This document shows, piece by piece, positions 33,201-43,400 of a stretch of 64,000 nt of DNA (positions are counted from its first letter, which is position 1; each line of letters opens with the position of its first letter). The DNA is from Athripsodes cinereus (lineage: Eukaryota; Arthropoda; Insecta; Trichoptera; Leptoceridae). The notes beneath the pieces were generated by a model. It was given only the letters and a program-made list of their open reading frames with translations. It searched no databases and was not told where the DNA came from. The position numbers were made by a program, and so were the translations under genes. Location: contig OX388306.1 of assembly GCA_947579605.1 (NCBI GenBank), positions 5,890,001-5,954,000 of the forward strand. The letters are read 5' to 3'.

Positions 33201-36200
33201 TTTGTAGTCTTAACGAAAAGCAAAATATTCCACAACTCAATTATTATATATGAATGAATATTTTGGACCATTAAAGTTTTCCAAAGCCAGAGTTTAATTT
33301 ATTTTTATATATTTTTTTAACAAATTAGTTATGAAAAACATATTTCCATAGATTCACAGCTTTTCCTTCAAGTGGGGTAGTCAGTGGATGAATTGTTTGT
33401 AATGAACGTACATAATATTTTCCTTCTCGTGGTATAAATCATTATGAAATACCTATTAAATATTAATAAAAAAACACATGAATTCATATTTTATGTCAAA
33501 TGTTTTTATAGCCATTCAGTGTAAAACAAAATAAATAAAAAAAGTTTGTTCTTACAATAAGTTGTTGCCTGGCAAGGTACACATCCTCAATGTTTCCCGT
33601 TATAGTGATGTTGCTCTTCTTCAGCATGGGTATATTGGGATCTGTGGCGTCAGGAAACATGATCTGTGTCTTTGTGTTGGACATGATCACTTTGAGCTGA
33701 CTGGCAGCCCTGCCCATCACGACCTGGTGGTGCATCGGGGTTATCTCCAGAGACATCTGTACTAGAGTTTGTTGCTGGAATTTAAAAATGGTTTTGTATG
33801 ATTTTTGTAAATTAGATACTTAAAATTATGTCGTTTTGATATTTTTTTAAATTTAATTGATTTTTCGGCAATTGTGTTATTAATGGTTCATGCTTCAATT
33901 ATCAAAACCGAAGCATTTTTTTCAAAGTTCAAGTACTATTATTTTTTAGTGATAAAATTCTGAATACTTGTATTTAATAATGTATTTGTAAAAGATGTCT
34001 AAATTTTAAATAAAATTATAAACTTAATTATCATTAAGTATTTACGTTTGCTTAAAACTATGTATCAGGTAATAATAAAAATATTATGGAAAATATTTTC
34101 TTTGTTGGAAGTTTCAAAATGTGACGATGACCTAAATGTAGTTTTTGATCAAATTATTTCATTGGTAAAGTATTTTCAAACAATTTATAATAAAATGGCT
34201 AATATTAAAAATAACACTTCGTCACGTTCAAAGTGTAATGTCCAATCTGCAAAATTGTGTTTTCCATTGTTACAATAATAATATACAAAATCTTATTATT
34301 TGTAATAACAGAATTACAAGGTTTTTTAACTGTTTTTACATTAGAATATATAGAATGATATGAAATAAGTGAAGTGTTACTCAAAACTTAAGGACTAAAT
34401 ATGTATAAAAGTTCGTCGGTAGCCTGGAGGTAGAGTCTCGGCCTCCAGAACAAGGGGTCCGTGGTTCGATCCCAGGTGCCGGCAAACTCCCCTTTCACGG
34501 CACAAGCTTTTAGCTTAGTGTGAAAGGTGTATAAGGTTGTATTTGGGTTTATAACAAAACCCAGATATATCTTTTTTTAAAAAAAAAAAGTGATTTTTGT
34601 AAAATAATATACAAAATCTTATTATTTGTAATAACAGAATTACAAAGTTTTTAACTGTTTTTACATTAGAATATATAGAATAATATGAAATATGTGACGT
34701 GTTACACAAAACTTAATGACTAAATATGTATAAAAGTGATTTTTGTAAAATAATATACAAAATCTTATTATTTGTAATAACAGAATTACAAAGTTTTTAA
34801 CTGTTTTTACATTAGAATATATAGAATAATATGAAATATGTGACGTGTTACACAAAACTTAATGACTAAATATGTATAAAAGTGATTTTTGTAAAATAAT
34901 ATACAAAATCTTATTATTTGTAATAACAGAATTACAAAGTTTTTAACTGTTTATACATTAGAACAGTGGTTCCCAAACTTTTAATTTCGCGTACCACACA
35001 CAAAATTATAAATCAGTAGCGTACCACTAAACTAGAACTCGATGGTAAAGGATTTCGATCATCATTTTGAATCACTGCACAATCCAATGGCCATGGCTGC
35101 TTGCGTACCACCTTAATAATTGTCGCTTACCACTGGTGGTACGCGTACCATAGTTTGGGAAACACTGCATTAGAATATATAGAATGATATGAAATAAGTG
35201 ATGTGTTACACGAAACTTAATGACTAAATATGTAAAAAAGTGATTTTTGTTAAATCTGTAGATCCGACATTACATTTTGAGTGTGATGACTTAATGAAGT
35301 TATTAATAAGAATGATTAGAATCTTACAGCAAGATTTCCACACATATAGTTGATAAGCAGTGTAGTGGCCTCCATAGTACTTTGTACTTCCCATTGCTGT
35401 CCTTTCACCATCACCAGGGTGGCGTGCAGCTTGGGGCGGGTGCGAAGCATCACCTTAATCATAAAGACAAACATTAAAAAACAATACATAAAAAGGAAAC
35501 TGTTAATTCCCCTGTAAAGAATAGGTCTCCCACACTTATCTGTAAATTTTTGATATTACTGTAAATGACAAGTATTTGTAAAACACCTATATTATTACTA
35601 CTATACTATACCCTCACGCCATGTCCCAGGAGGGGTATGCAGAGAGAACGGAACACCATATACATCTATCCTTACATACTTCTTTCGCTTCCTTTACATT
35701 CATCCAGTTTCTCATACATGCACGCCGATTTCTCTTACTCAGCACGCGTCTGTCCTTAAGAATTTGGTCCACGTGGTCAAGCCACTGGTTCTTGGACGTC
35801 CGCGCTTCCTCACACCCCTTCTTTCAGATAAATACATCCTCTTCGTCATCCTTTCATCTTGCATTCGCTCAACATGTCCAAACCATCTCAACTTGTTTAC
35901 ACGCATTCTGTCCACAACACTCCTCTCACATCTGCTCATTTTCCTGATATCTTCATTCTTCACTCGCAACGTTTTACCAACCATTCTTCTCAGTGAACGC
36001 ATCTCCACAGCATTTATTCCACTCTCATCCTTTTTCAACCACGTCCAAGTTTCGCTTGCATACATAAGTGTCGGTACCAGAATGGTATTGTGCACTAGCA
36101 TTTTTGCCATGTTCGACACACTGCTATTGCTAAGAGTGGGTCGAAGTGCACCATTCACTCTTTATCAAATCTTCCATCCCTCGCAAACAGACTTCCCAAA

Positions 36201-39200
36201 TAGACATACTCATTCACTTGCTCTAAACATTCATCCTCAACCTTTATTTCACATACAGTTCTTTCACTCTCTCTCTCTCTCTCTCTCCTATATTACTATA
36301 TCACGGCAAATTCCGTAAATGTGGTAGCCAGCGAACTAACTGCAAGTAATAATCATGCAGATCTTTCTTTCCATGTCAACAGAAAAATAAGGCATCCAGG
36401 ATGGGTGGCATGCCTCATCGCTGTATTATAAATGTTCATTATTTTTTATGTGATGTTTTACAAACACCTGCTTTTTACAGGATACTCGAAAACTAACAGA
36501 AAAGATTGGGATACCCATTCTATGCCATGGACTCCAATGGGTAATATAACATCTTCAATTCAGTGACAAGGAATGCCATCTATCCTGAATGTCTTAATTT
36601 TTATTGACATGGAGAGTGACTTGTTTGTTATATTTTGTCCACTGGCTACCCCACTAGTAGGAAATGATGTGATGGTATGAATGAATGAATAACTTTTTAT
36701 TAAATGAAAAGTTATCAAATAAGCAAAATGTGTAAGTCTTTAAATATTACATAACATTACCTGGACGTTATATTTTTCTTGTATTTGCACAACGTAAGGA
36801 GATGATGCATCTGGTAGAGCATGTGAGGAGCTCATGATGGGCAACTCGAAGCTGAATATCAAAGGGGTCAGCGCCTAGAAAGAAAAGACTTGTGAAACTG
36901 TGTCCACGTTTACATTGTTCGAAATCCATTCATTGGTTATTACATAAATCTAGACATAATTTAGATTTTTCACATTCTTCAAAAGTATGGATGTTAATCA
37001 TATTACATTTTTGTATCATTTAAATAAAAATGATAATGTAGACCATGGATGCCAACCTTTTCAGCAGCCGGGCCAAATTTTAGAAATGAGATTTCCTACC
37101 GGGCCGTACAACAATATACTCCATTTATGGAACATTTAATAATTTTACTTCACCTTAAAATTTCTACCTCCCCGTCGTCGCCAAATTTTCAAAATGGTGT
37201 AGGAATTTGAAATGTTTCAAAACTCCTTGGTTCTCTTTAAGAATATTAAGAATATTTTCTCGAAATACCTCTTTCAAACAAGTAACGGGTAATTGTACCG
37301 ACTATTGACTCACAGCATTTAATGGGGATACCCAAATAAAGGCTGTGAGGACAGATATCCCAAGAGAATGTTTTGTAATCATTCTGAAGTAAATAAATAT
37401 TAAAATGCATTTAAGTATGCTTCTTAATTATTTGTGTAAAAAATGCTTCTAGAGAATCTAAAGTGTACTATTTAATAATGGACTAACAAATAAGTCGACG
37501 TGAACATAGTTGTCAGATAAGAGAAAAAATTTTGATCCAGATTTGTAATAAAATTTATCCGTAATGCTACTAAACATGAATCAATTTGGATGGATATTCA
37601 ACTGCCGATTAAACCAAAAATGTATGAGTTGATCCATGTTTATTTATAAGATAGATAAAGTTTTTGATAAGTTACGAAAATTCGCATTATAGAGCTCTGT
37701 CAATTCTTATTTTGTATCGTAAATGTTTTGCATAATCGAAAGATGTTTAAATCTTAATATGTATTCATAATTATATTTTTATGTAGTAATCAGGATTTTA
37801 TTTTAATAAAATGTATGAGTGGACTTACTCTAACTCTAGCTCTTGCCTTCTCCACATTCTCCATGTCTCCTGCTATAGACACCTGGTTACTCTTCTCCAT
37901 AGGATTAGATCTATTTGAGTCAGGGAAATGGATGTGGCATCCTGTCTCTTCCATCACTCTCTTGATAGTCAAACCACCCTGGAACATATAAACACTCGTT
38001 ACTTTAAAAGGGGTTTAAATTCTTACGCTGTCAATACTTTACCTTTATGAATCAAGCACATTGCTTAATGTGAATTGTTTGGGAGTAGATCTTACCTTCT
38101 CTTCAGTAAAATGTTTTTGTGTCTTATTATTATTTTGTCAATGTCTTAATTTTATTTTTATGGCACAGAGAAGACTACTACTACAATATCATCATTGCAT
38201 ATACCACAAGTGAGGTAGTCACTTGTGGGATATACAAAACAATCAAAACATGCAGAATGGGTTGCAAACCTCATCATTGAATTTAAGAAGAGAGAAGGGA
38301 AGACTGCCTCCGTTTATTACATTGGTACAACTGGTTGCCACATTTGCGGGAGTTTATGAATATTATACATGGTCCTGGCTGGGACATGTTTTGAATGCCC
38401 AATGATAGTTGGCCAAAAAGAGCACTGTTCTTCCGTCCGCAGGGGTTCCGTAGGCCCGGGCGTCCCTCTTTCACAATACACCGTTCCTATGACAACGATA
38501 TCAGAGCGCAAAGAATGTCGTGGGAAGAGGTGACGCAATTGGCACAGAGACGCTCTGAATGGAGGAGGCTGGTTTCTGCCCTGTGCTCCCGAGAGGAGCG
38601 TTGAGGGCGATGATGTGATGATGATGATACATATAAAGGTATCATGGATTGAGTTCGTTCATATTTTTAAAACTATTTTTCACACATTTGTAAAAGAAAA
38701 ACATTGAAAATTATTCTCACTGACCTTTCCAATGATATGGGAATGATCCGTATAGCTGACATCTAGTTTCATTGTTACTCGATTGCACTGGAAAACAAAA
38801 CATTAGAATTCTGCAACTAATTGAATGTTAAAATATTAATTAGTCTTATTTACCTACAATAAATTCTCTCAACATAATACTACTGTAAAAGGTGGACTTA
38901 AAGAAATGTTTCTTAAAGGAAACAAATTCAATCTCAAACAAAAATTATTCACTTTAGTTCTGTCTCCCACCTTTGTAGGTGTACAGTATGAGTTTAATGA
39001 TTACTACACACTAAGTCAAACTAGTCAATGGATGAATATCTATGAAAGAATGTAGCTTAAATATTGTCAAGTATTGTTAAATACAACATAAGCATTATTA
39101 TTAACTTACTCTGGTGTCCAATAGTTGCATTATTTTTTCTCTTGCAAGTTTGACATTTTCTTGTTTCCCTGCCACCCTCACATGTGGATCTAAATAACAC

Positions 39201-41716
39201 AAAACTCGATATTTAGCATGATTTAATGTTATCACGTCATTTAAACTTATAATTTCAACATGTAGACGTACCTTCTATAATTTTACAAAGTTCAGAGAGA
39301 AGAAAAGTTTTAAAACATTTTAGTAAAAGTTTGGATGTTGATGTATCAGACTTATTTTCCTTTGAATTCATTTTATACACCGAAAATTAATATAATATTA
39401 TGTCAAAATGAATAATTAATGTCAAGAAATAATAAAAAGTTACAAAAATGTCGGAAATAATCAATATAATTAGTTAAATTGTGAATTTTACAAAATGTCA
39501 CCGTGTTAACGAATCGAAGAATGCCGCCGAAAGTTAATAGTTACGTCACGCTTTACGTCACAACCTGTGGCGCTGGTAGTAACCAATAAACGTTCGTTTT
39601 TTTGAATAATTAATGTTACCAGAATAAGAGAAATTGTAAAAAATAATGTTCGAAGACAAAAAACTCTTTGAGATAATAATATTAATTGGAATAAATGAAT
39701 TACGCTCACCTTTTTTTGATTTTGCTCCAATCTTCAATCGTGTTGGCCAATTCACGACAGTTGCCGTGTCCTCCATAACCTGAAATATTATAAACACGCA
39801 AACATTATGTGACGTAAATTGAGTGAATAAATTACAATTTATGTAAAAAATATTATTTTAGTTTTGAAGTACGAACCCTTTGAAAGAATTTGCTTGCGGA
39901 TTCTTCTTCACTTACGCCTTCTGGAAATGGGAAAAATATAGCAGGCATAAAAAGATTTTCGGTACAACATATTTCTAGAACACAACAAAGAATAATTATT
40001 TATAAACTAAATCTAATTTTGTATTCAACGACAAATCCATATCGAGTCTTATAAGATTCCAAAAGGGTTCTATTCATATTTTCCGATGTTCCGTATCCAT
40101 AATTTGTTCAAGAACGAAGTTTGCGTTTTCATCTGACGTCACATATCAGTGGCGTATCGAAAAATTAAAGAAAATATTTTCTTCCAAATAATTACCTTGA
40201 GAATTATTTACGTTTTAAAATTGATTGTTGATGTTTTATTATTATGTAATGTTTAATCAAAACTTAGGTTTAAAATCGCGCATTTGTGGTAAACTCACCC
40301 TCCGTTAAAACTGTATTGATTTCAGATAATATAGTATTCTATATGATGGTTTGTAATCTATGTACTCTCCTCTACAGTTAATAAATGATTCACAGGTGAA
40401 AGGAAATATGAAATAAATTTAAAACTACATATTTCAGAAAAAAGCTATAGGAATAATTCTACTCTGTTACATATTATGTACTTTATAAAACTGAAATAAA
40501 TACATAAGTATTTACGCCAATTAATTTAAGTTTACTATAATGCCATTGACAGCTGTTTTTTGTGACATTGTTATTTACGACCCTTATTTTTTTATCTAAA
40601 TTTATCTATCACGTACCTGTGAGCATTGCTTCCAATTTCCTTCTGTCAACCCTGAATCTGTCTTGAGTCACATCGTCTGGAGAAATGTTTAGAATTAATG
40701 CCACTTTCTGAAGTTCTTCTGCCGAGCCCATCGCAGAGTTCATTGACCCACCGGTGCCAGAGTCTGAAATCTAATAATAAGAAGACAGTAAATTGAGAAA
40801 CAGTCTCATTATCTTATTATTAAACATTTAATTGAGAAATGCATTCAAATTAAATAAATCAATATATATACAAGAACTAAGCCAATTATTACTCTATAGT
40901 TAGATTAGTTAGACTCAAAACGAATTTACAAAGAGCTTATTTATAATTTGATAGACTTAGTGGTATTACTGTTTTGGTATTTTTTGTTATTCTGTATTTT
41001 TTTGATTTTTCTTAGATATTTTGCGTATTTACTGGAAATACGAAATTGGGCTCTTTTGTGTACTAACATGACATTGTTTTAAAAATAAAAGATGATAGTT
41101 CTGTTTTATGTGCAGTTTATAACATCCTAGATAATAAATTTAATTCTACTTATATTAGAAATACGAATGAAAGAAAAAAAAACAGTGTTGAAATCGGACA
41201 AATCAAAATCTGTTTTTTTTAAACTAAGTGTCCACAGATATTATTTCTGTTAAATTCTATAAAACAGTGTTTTCCGGAATAGCCAAATCTTATTGAATTT
41301 GTGTGAAAATAGTGGAGAGTATCAACGCTTGTATGAAGATGAGACTAAATCGATTTTTTGAAATCTTAGGTGAGACTTTCCCATTAATAACTAATTTTCT
41401 TGTTGGATTTAGGGTTGTAAAATAAATAATAAAATAAGAGATTGAGATGACAATCATTTGAAATTATTGTTGTATTATTATTTTGAACTTTGGTATCGTG
41501 AAAATACCGTATTACGTAAAAATGTCAGGTGCATATGCACTTACAGAACCCATTCGAAGTACTTTTTAAAATTTCAAAATATAGGGTGAACTTTAGTATA
41601 AGCTTGATCGAAAAAATATGCAATTTTGAAAATACCTCACTCATGTTGTCCCTATCTGATCCGCTTCTGAATTCAGCAAGCTGAGGCTTCAGACTCAAAT
41701 ATGTAGTGTACGCCAT
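27215..41716 (-). CDS. BicC: Bicaudal C: KH- and SAM-domain RNA-binding protein, 17 exons, 925 aa
   Basis: Translational repressor. Fly BicC acts in oogenesis through the CCR4-NOT deadenylase; vertebrate BICC1 acts in kidney and left-right patterning. Exons in coding order: 41716-41636, 40770-40617, 39920-39877, 39779-39710, 39189-39110, 38787-38725, 37978-37829, 36874-36761, 35453-35328, 33774-33556, 32971-32803, 31531-31055, 30577-30426, 29693-29450, 28906-28770, 28222-28103, 27592-27215. Phases join to 925 codons plus TAA (fly protein about 905). The conserved RFRVDRRKLEAML (64-76) precedes KH1 (about 85-142). KH2 has an intact GKGG at 163-166. KH3 (about 297-367) has GRAA at 315-318, so its GXXG loop is degenerate. 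A Pro/Ser/Asn/Gln-rich linker (430-715) leads to a SAM domain at about 845-905 (SLTDGDLVEIGITAFGARKK). Start uncertain: the ATG at 41716 is the only in-frame ATG upstream of exon 2's conserved part, apart from the internal ATG AGT GAG at the end of exon 1, and the frame stays open without ATG to 41903. Confidence 0.93.
28560..28665 (-). mobile_element. LINE 3' end (lineage B), copy 1
   Basis: On the minus strand it reads gggttagttggaagagagat, then a small hairpin of the form GCGC-loop-GCGATAAACTC, then cccttt and a tail region. The same layout recurs at 30590-30727, 48683-48810, 55693-55805 and 59208-59292. This is a recurrent insect retroposon 3' end. The class is inferred, because no coding part is attached. 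It is in BicC intron 15. Confidence 0.6.
29510..29530 (-). repeat. Asn-codon run in BicC exon 14
   Basis: The AAT microsatellite (ATT on the plus strand) encodes five consecutive Asn residues in the low-complexity linker of BicC, followed by more Asn-rich sequence. Length variation here would be in frame and probably tolerated. Confidence 0.6.
30590..30727 (-). mobile_element. LINE 3' end (lineage B), copy 2
   Basis: Minus-strand reading: gggttagttggaagatatcg, gcgataaactcgcccatcgc, then ttttgtgcaataaagatttt and an (ATT)n tail. The AATAAA-like element just before the tail is seen again in the 55693-55805 copy. It is in BicC intron 12, ending 13 bp from the 3' splice site of exon 13. Confidence 0.65.
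30763..30885. repeat. family Z repeat, two facing 5' fragments
   Basis: Sense 30763-30825 (aagaattggtctctcactct ... gtaaaaggcagg) is followed by an antisense fragment to about 30885 (actaattctttgctgggtgc). Both are 5' parts of family Z, head to head. They are in BicC intron 12. Confidence 0.55.
31709..31797. repeat. (TGAAA)n pentanucleotide microsatellite
   Basis: About 17 near-perfect copies with one four-A interruption near 31751. It forms the tail of the minus-strand LINE in BicC intron 11 and begins about 180 bp from the 5' end of exon 12. Confidence 0.9.
32260..32400. repeat. compound (CA)n microsatellite
   Basis: Two uninterrupted CACACA stretches (about 32284-32305 and 32359-32374) sit within a longer imperfect AC-rich tract inside the LINE 3'UTR in BicC intron 11. 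Confidence 0.85.
33355..33450 (-). repeat. possible family Z remnant
   Basis: ttccttcaagtggggtagtc agrees with the CCACAAGTGGGGTAGCCAGC block of family Z, followed by diverged sequence. It is in BicC intron 10. A second weak match lies near 33000-33060. Confidence 0.35.
34412..34589 (+). mobile_element. tRNA-derived SINE, copy 2, inserted in the tandem array
   Basis: Head GTCGGTAGCCTGGAGGTAGA, box B GGTTCGATCCC, GTGCCGGCA, then the shared body with agcttttagcttagtgtgaa, a hairpin TGGGTTTATAACAAAACCCA, and an A-rich end. Compared with intact neighbouring units, it interrupts tataaaag/tgattttt exactly, so the insertion point is known. It matches the minus-strand copy at 13217-13392 closely. 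Confidence 0.88.
34964..35167. mobile_element. hAT MITE, 204 bp, with 8-bp TSD
   Basis: Ends CAGTGGTTCCCAAACTTTTA and, reverse-complemented, CAGTGTTTCCCAAACTATGG. The target octamer CATTAGAA is present on both sides (34956-34963 and 35168-35175), and the uninterrupted tandem units contain it once, which proves the duplication. It has internal gcgtaccac repeats and no coding capacity. Confidence 0.93.
35515..35590 (+). repeat. family Z repeat, 5' fragment
   Basis: cctgtaaagaataggtctcc through acaagtatttgtaaaacacc follows the order of the family Z 5' part but is diverged. It is in BicC intron 8, next to an RT fragment. Confidence 0.45.
35739..36270 (-). pseudogene. LINE reverse-transcriptase C-terminus (lineage D)
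   Basis: Minus-strand frame with the C-terminal hallmarks of an RTE/BovB-like RT: LEQVNEYVYLGSLFARDGRF upstream (separate from the main frame by a stop near 36160), then ILVPTLMYASETWTW, the RWFGHVERM motif and a GVRKRGRPR basic end. It is broken by at least one stop. It lies in BicC intron 8 with the same transcriptional orientation as BicC. A (GA)n stretch at 36270-36290 adjoins its 5' side. Confidence 0.8.
36293..36545 (-). repeat. family Z repeat, full-length diverged copy
   Basis: tatattactatatcacggca through caggatgggtggcatgcctc to ccatggactccaatgggt: the whole family in reverse orientation, about 20-25% diverged by eye. It is in BicC intron 8. Confidence 0.65.
36551..36696 (+). repeat. 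family Z repeat, 3' half with (GAAT)n tail
   Basis: Sense copy from aacatcttcaattcagtgac to gatgtgatggtatgaatgaatg. With the preceding reverse copy it forms an imperfect inverted pair only a few bases apart. Confidence 0.65.
38172..38292 (-). repeat. family Z repeat, internally deleted
   Basis: Starts ctactactacaatatcatca, keeps the CACAAGTG block, loses about 40 bp, and ends gcaaacctcatcattgaatt. It lies in BicC intron 6, 80 bp before a LINE copy. Confidence 0.65.
38370..38629 (+). mobile_element. LINE 3' end (lineage A), young copy
   Basis: Almost identical to 46849-47104 across the RT C-terminus (ggccaaaaagagcactgttc, ggcgtccctctttcacaata), the short 3'UTR and the (GAT)n tail. It is truncated at the 5' end. 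One frameshift (ttttgaatgccc against ttttgagaatgccc) breaks the frame. It is in BicC intron 6, antisense to the gene. Confidence 0.85.
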
Positions 41717-42100
41717 TTCGATTATTTCTCTACTTTCTTCTTTGAGAATAATTTGACTTTTTTTCAGTATGGTCTCCGAATCGTAAAACGTTGCTTTTTT
41801 GGCGTAGTAACGCCTGTCACCGAACGAAATATGCAAATCAAACGAACAAATATTTGAATTTATAAATTTTCCGCGGGTCGGAATGAGTAAAAAATATGCA
41901 AATTATGTTCTTCGAGCCAGCGAAGGATTTGAATAATACCACACCCGCGGATGTGTTGATCAGAACTGGTAACTACTATAATAGTAAAAAAGAAATTTTG
42001 AGAAGAAAACTAAAATACATCTTGAGGTAACAATAAAATACATTAATATTAATATTGCCATGTAATGATAATAAATTAGTCATGATTTATTTTTAGGTGT
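41717..42100. other. 5' flank of BicC, possible 5'UTR
   Basis: The exon 1 frame continues upstream of the proposed ATG without a stop to 41903 but with no ATG, including KKATFYDSETILKKSQIILK. Either this is 5'UTR that is open by chance, or a further upstream exon supplies the start. A GC-rich spot (ccgcgggtcgg) lies at 41870-41880. No TATA element is evident. Confidence 0.4.
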
Positions 42101-42106
42101 AAAAAG

Positions 42107-42151
42107 TCAAGGTACATAACTATTATGTGTCAAAATAGTTATGTACCTTGA
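42107..42151. repeat. 18-bp perfect hairpin at the 5' edge of a LINE copy
   Basis: TCAAGGTACATAACTATT (42107-42124) and its exact complement (42134-42151) are separated by 9 nt, directly where the LINE similarity begins. Confidence 0.85.
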
Positions 42152-43400
42152 TTGGCAGATTGCGTCTGATAAGTGTCAGAGAGGTATTAATGTTGTTAAA
42201 TCTTGGTTGGATAACTCTCTACTTTCTCTCAATGTGGAAAAAACTAAATATTTGAAATTTACAATAAACAAGCGTACTTGACCTGGTGATGATTTTCAGA
42301 TAGGTATGTGTTCACTCTTGTAATGGCATGAGTACCTGTGATTGTCCTGTGCTGGAGGGGGTTCCATATATCAAATACCTGGGAGTTATAATTGATGAAT
42401 CATTGACATGGAGGGATCATAATTGTGGCACTCAATAAAAAGATTAGAAAAGCATCATACATTCTGAGGTGTACGAGGGAATTTCTGGATGATAAAACGC
42501 TTAGGACTGTTTATTATGCAGTGATACAATCTTTACTGTGCTATGGCATTGTTGGTTGGGGTGCATGCTACAGTAGTAATCTTTGAGTCCTCCACATGTC
42601 ACATAAGTGGGTTTTAAAAATAATGTTTAAACTGCAGAGGAGGTATCCAACCACTCAATTATTTGATGATAGGAAGATTCTTTCTGTGAGACACCTATAT
42701 GTTAGGAAGGCTCTAGTGCAGTTTTACACAATTAGACAGGGTTGCAGAAGATCACAGCAAAGTAGGGTCACGGGACAGATGGTGTCGTTTAGTTGTATCA
42801 CTCCATTCAGATCTACAGTGTTCGGACAGCGACAGTTTGTGTGGATGGCATCTAGACTATTTAATGTCATGCCTCTAAAGATTAGAGAAATCACTGTTTT
42901 TGTTGAATTTAAAAGAGCATGTTATGGGTGGGTGTCTGATCTGCCAATGGAGAGACTGCAGGATATCTTAGGATTTGTTCCATGATTTGTTTTGTGTTTT
43001 ATGTGGGGTGATATACTTGTGTTGGTATGTGGTGTGGGATTTGTGATGTGTGTGGTTGAGGGATGTGTTGTTTTTTTCTGGTTTTATATGGAGAAATGGT
43101 TTGTTTGTGTGTTGTTTCATGTATGGACAGTTTGCAGCAGTGTTTTTCTTGTTATGAATGTGATTGTATTAGTATAGGAGATGAATGCTTTTTGTGATTG
43201 TGTATATGTTTCAGTATGTTTGATATGTTTGTGAGATGTTTGCCCTAGAACAGGTTATACCTAGTTGGGCAGCATCAATGAAAATATGTATAAGATTTGT
43301 AATTTCAAGTAAACAGTCTACCTTGGTACGGGCTCATGCCCAGTTAGGTAGACATTAGTGACTTATCTTTTAAAAACTGTTTTGTAAATAAAATAAATAA
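42149..43400 (+). mobile_element. LINE (lineage E): decayed RT C-terminal third plus 3'UTR
   Basis: Successive frames give DWQIASDKCQRGINVVKSWL then LSLNVEKTKYLKF (about 42150-42270); YIKYLGVIIDESLTWRDH (about 42365-42420); KIRKASYILRCTREFLDDKT and a long tail to a stop at 42983-42985 (the last open stretch is 42596-42985, 129 codons). The LSLNVEKT and KYLGV motifs are typical of non-LTR reverse transcriptases. Several frameshifts make it a pseudogene. The 3'UTR runs to about 43400 and ends in aaataaaataaataaa. Confidence 0.8.

Larger units (their letters stand above)
34266..35262 (+). repeat. 146-bp tandem array in BicC intron 9, interrupted twice
   Basis: Four to five units opening gtgatttttgtaaaataata and including ttactaatgac-like and atatagaataatatgaaata blocks. 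Units two and three (34591-34735 and 34736-34881) are almost identical. Unit one (34266-34411) is more diverged and is separated from unit two by a SINE. Unit four is split by a hAT MITE. The ORF calls at 34515 and 34661 on the minus strand are the same frame in successive units and are not genes. Confidence 0.9.

Noticed and set aside
34412..34480. A possible tRNA gene
   Set aside because: The tRNA-like head continues into a shared body of about 100 nt found in a second copy, and its arms are imperfect, so it is a SINE.
34515..34855. Two near-identical 64-codon minus-strand frames
   Set aside because: The same frame in successive 146-bp tandem units; AT-rich, no start context or domain.
35764..36318. 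184-codon plus-strand frame
   Set aside because: It is the antisense shadow of the minus-strand RT pseudogene at 35739-36270.
37030..37500. Possible hAT element starting near catggatgccaaccttttca with ccgggcc repeats
   Set aside because: No matching opposite end or target duplication was found within BicC intron 7.
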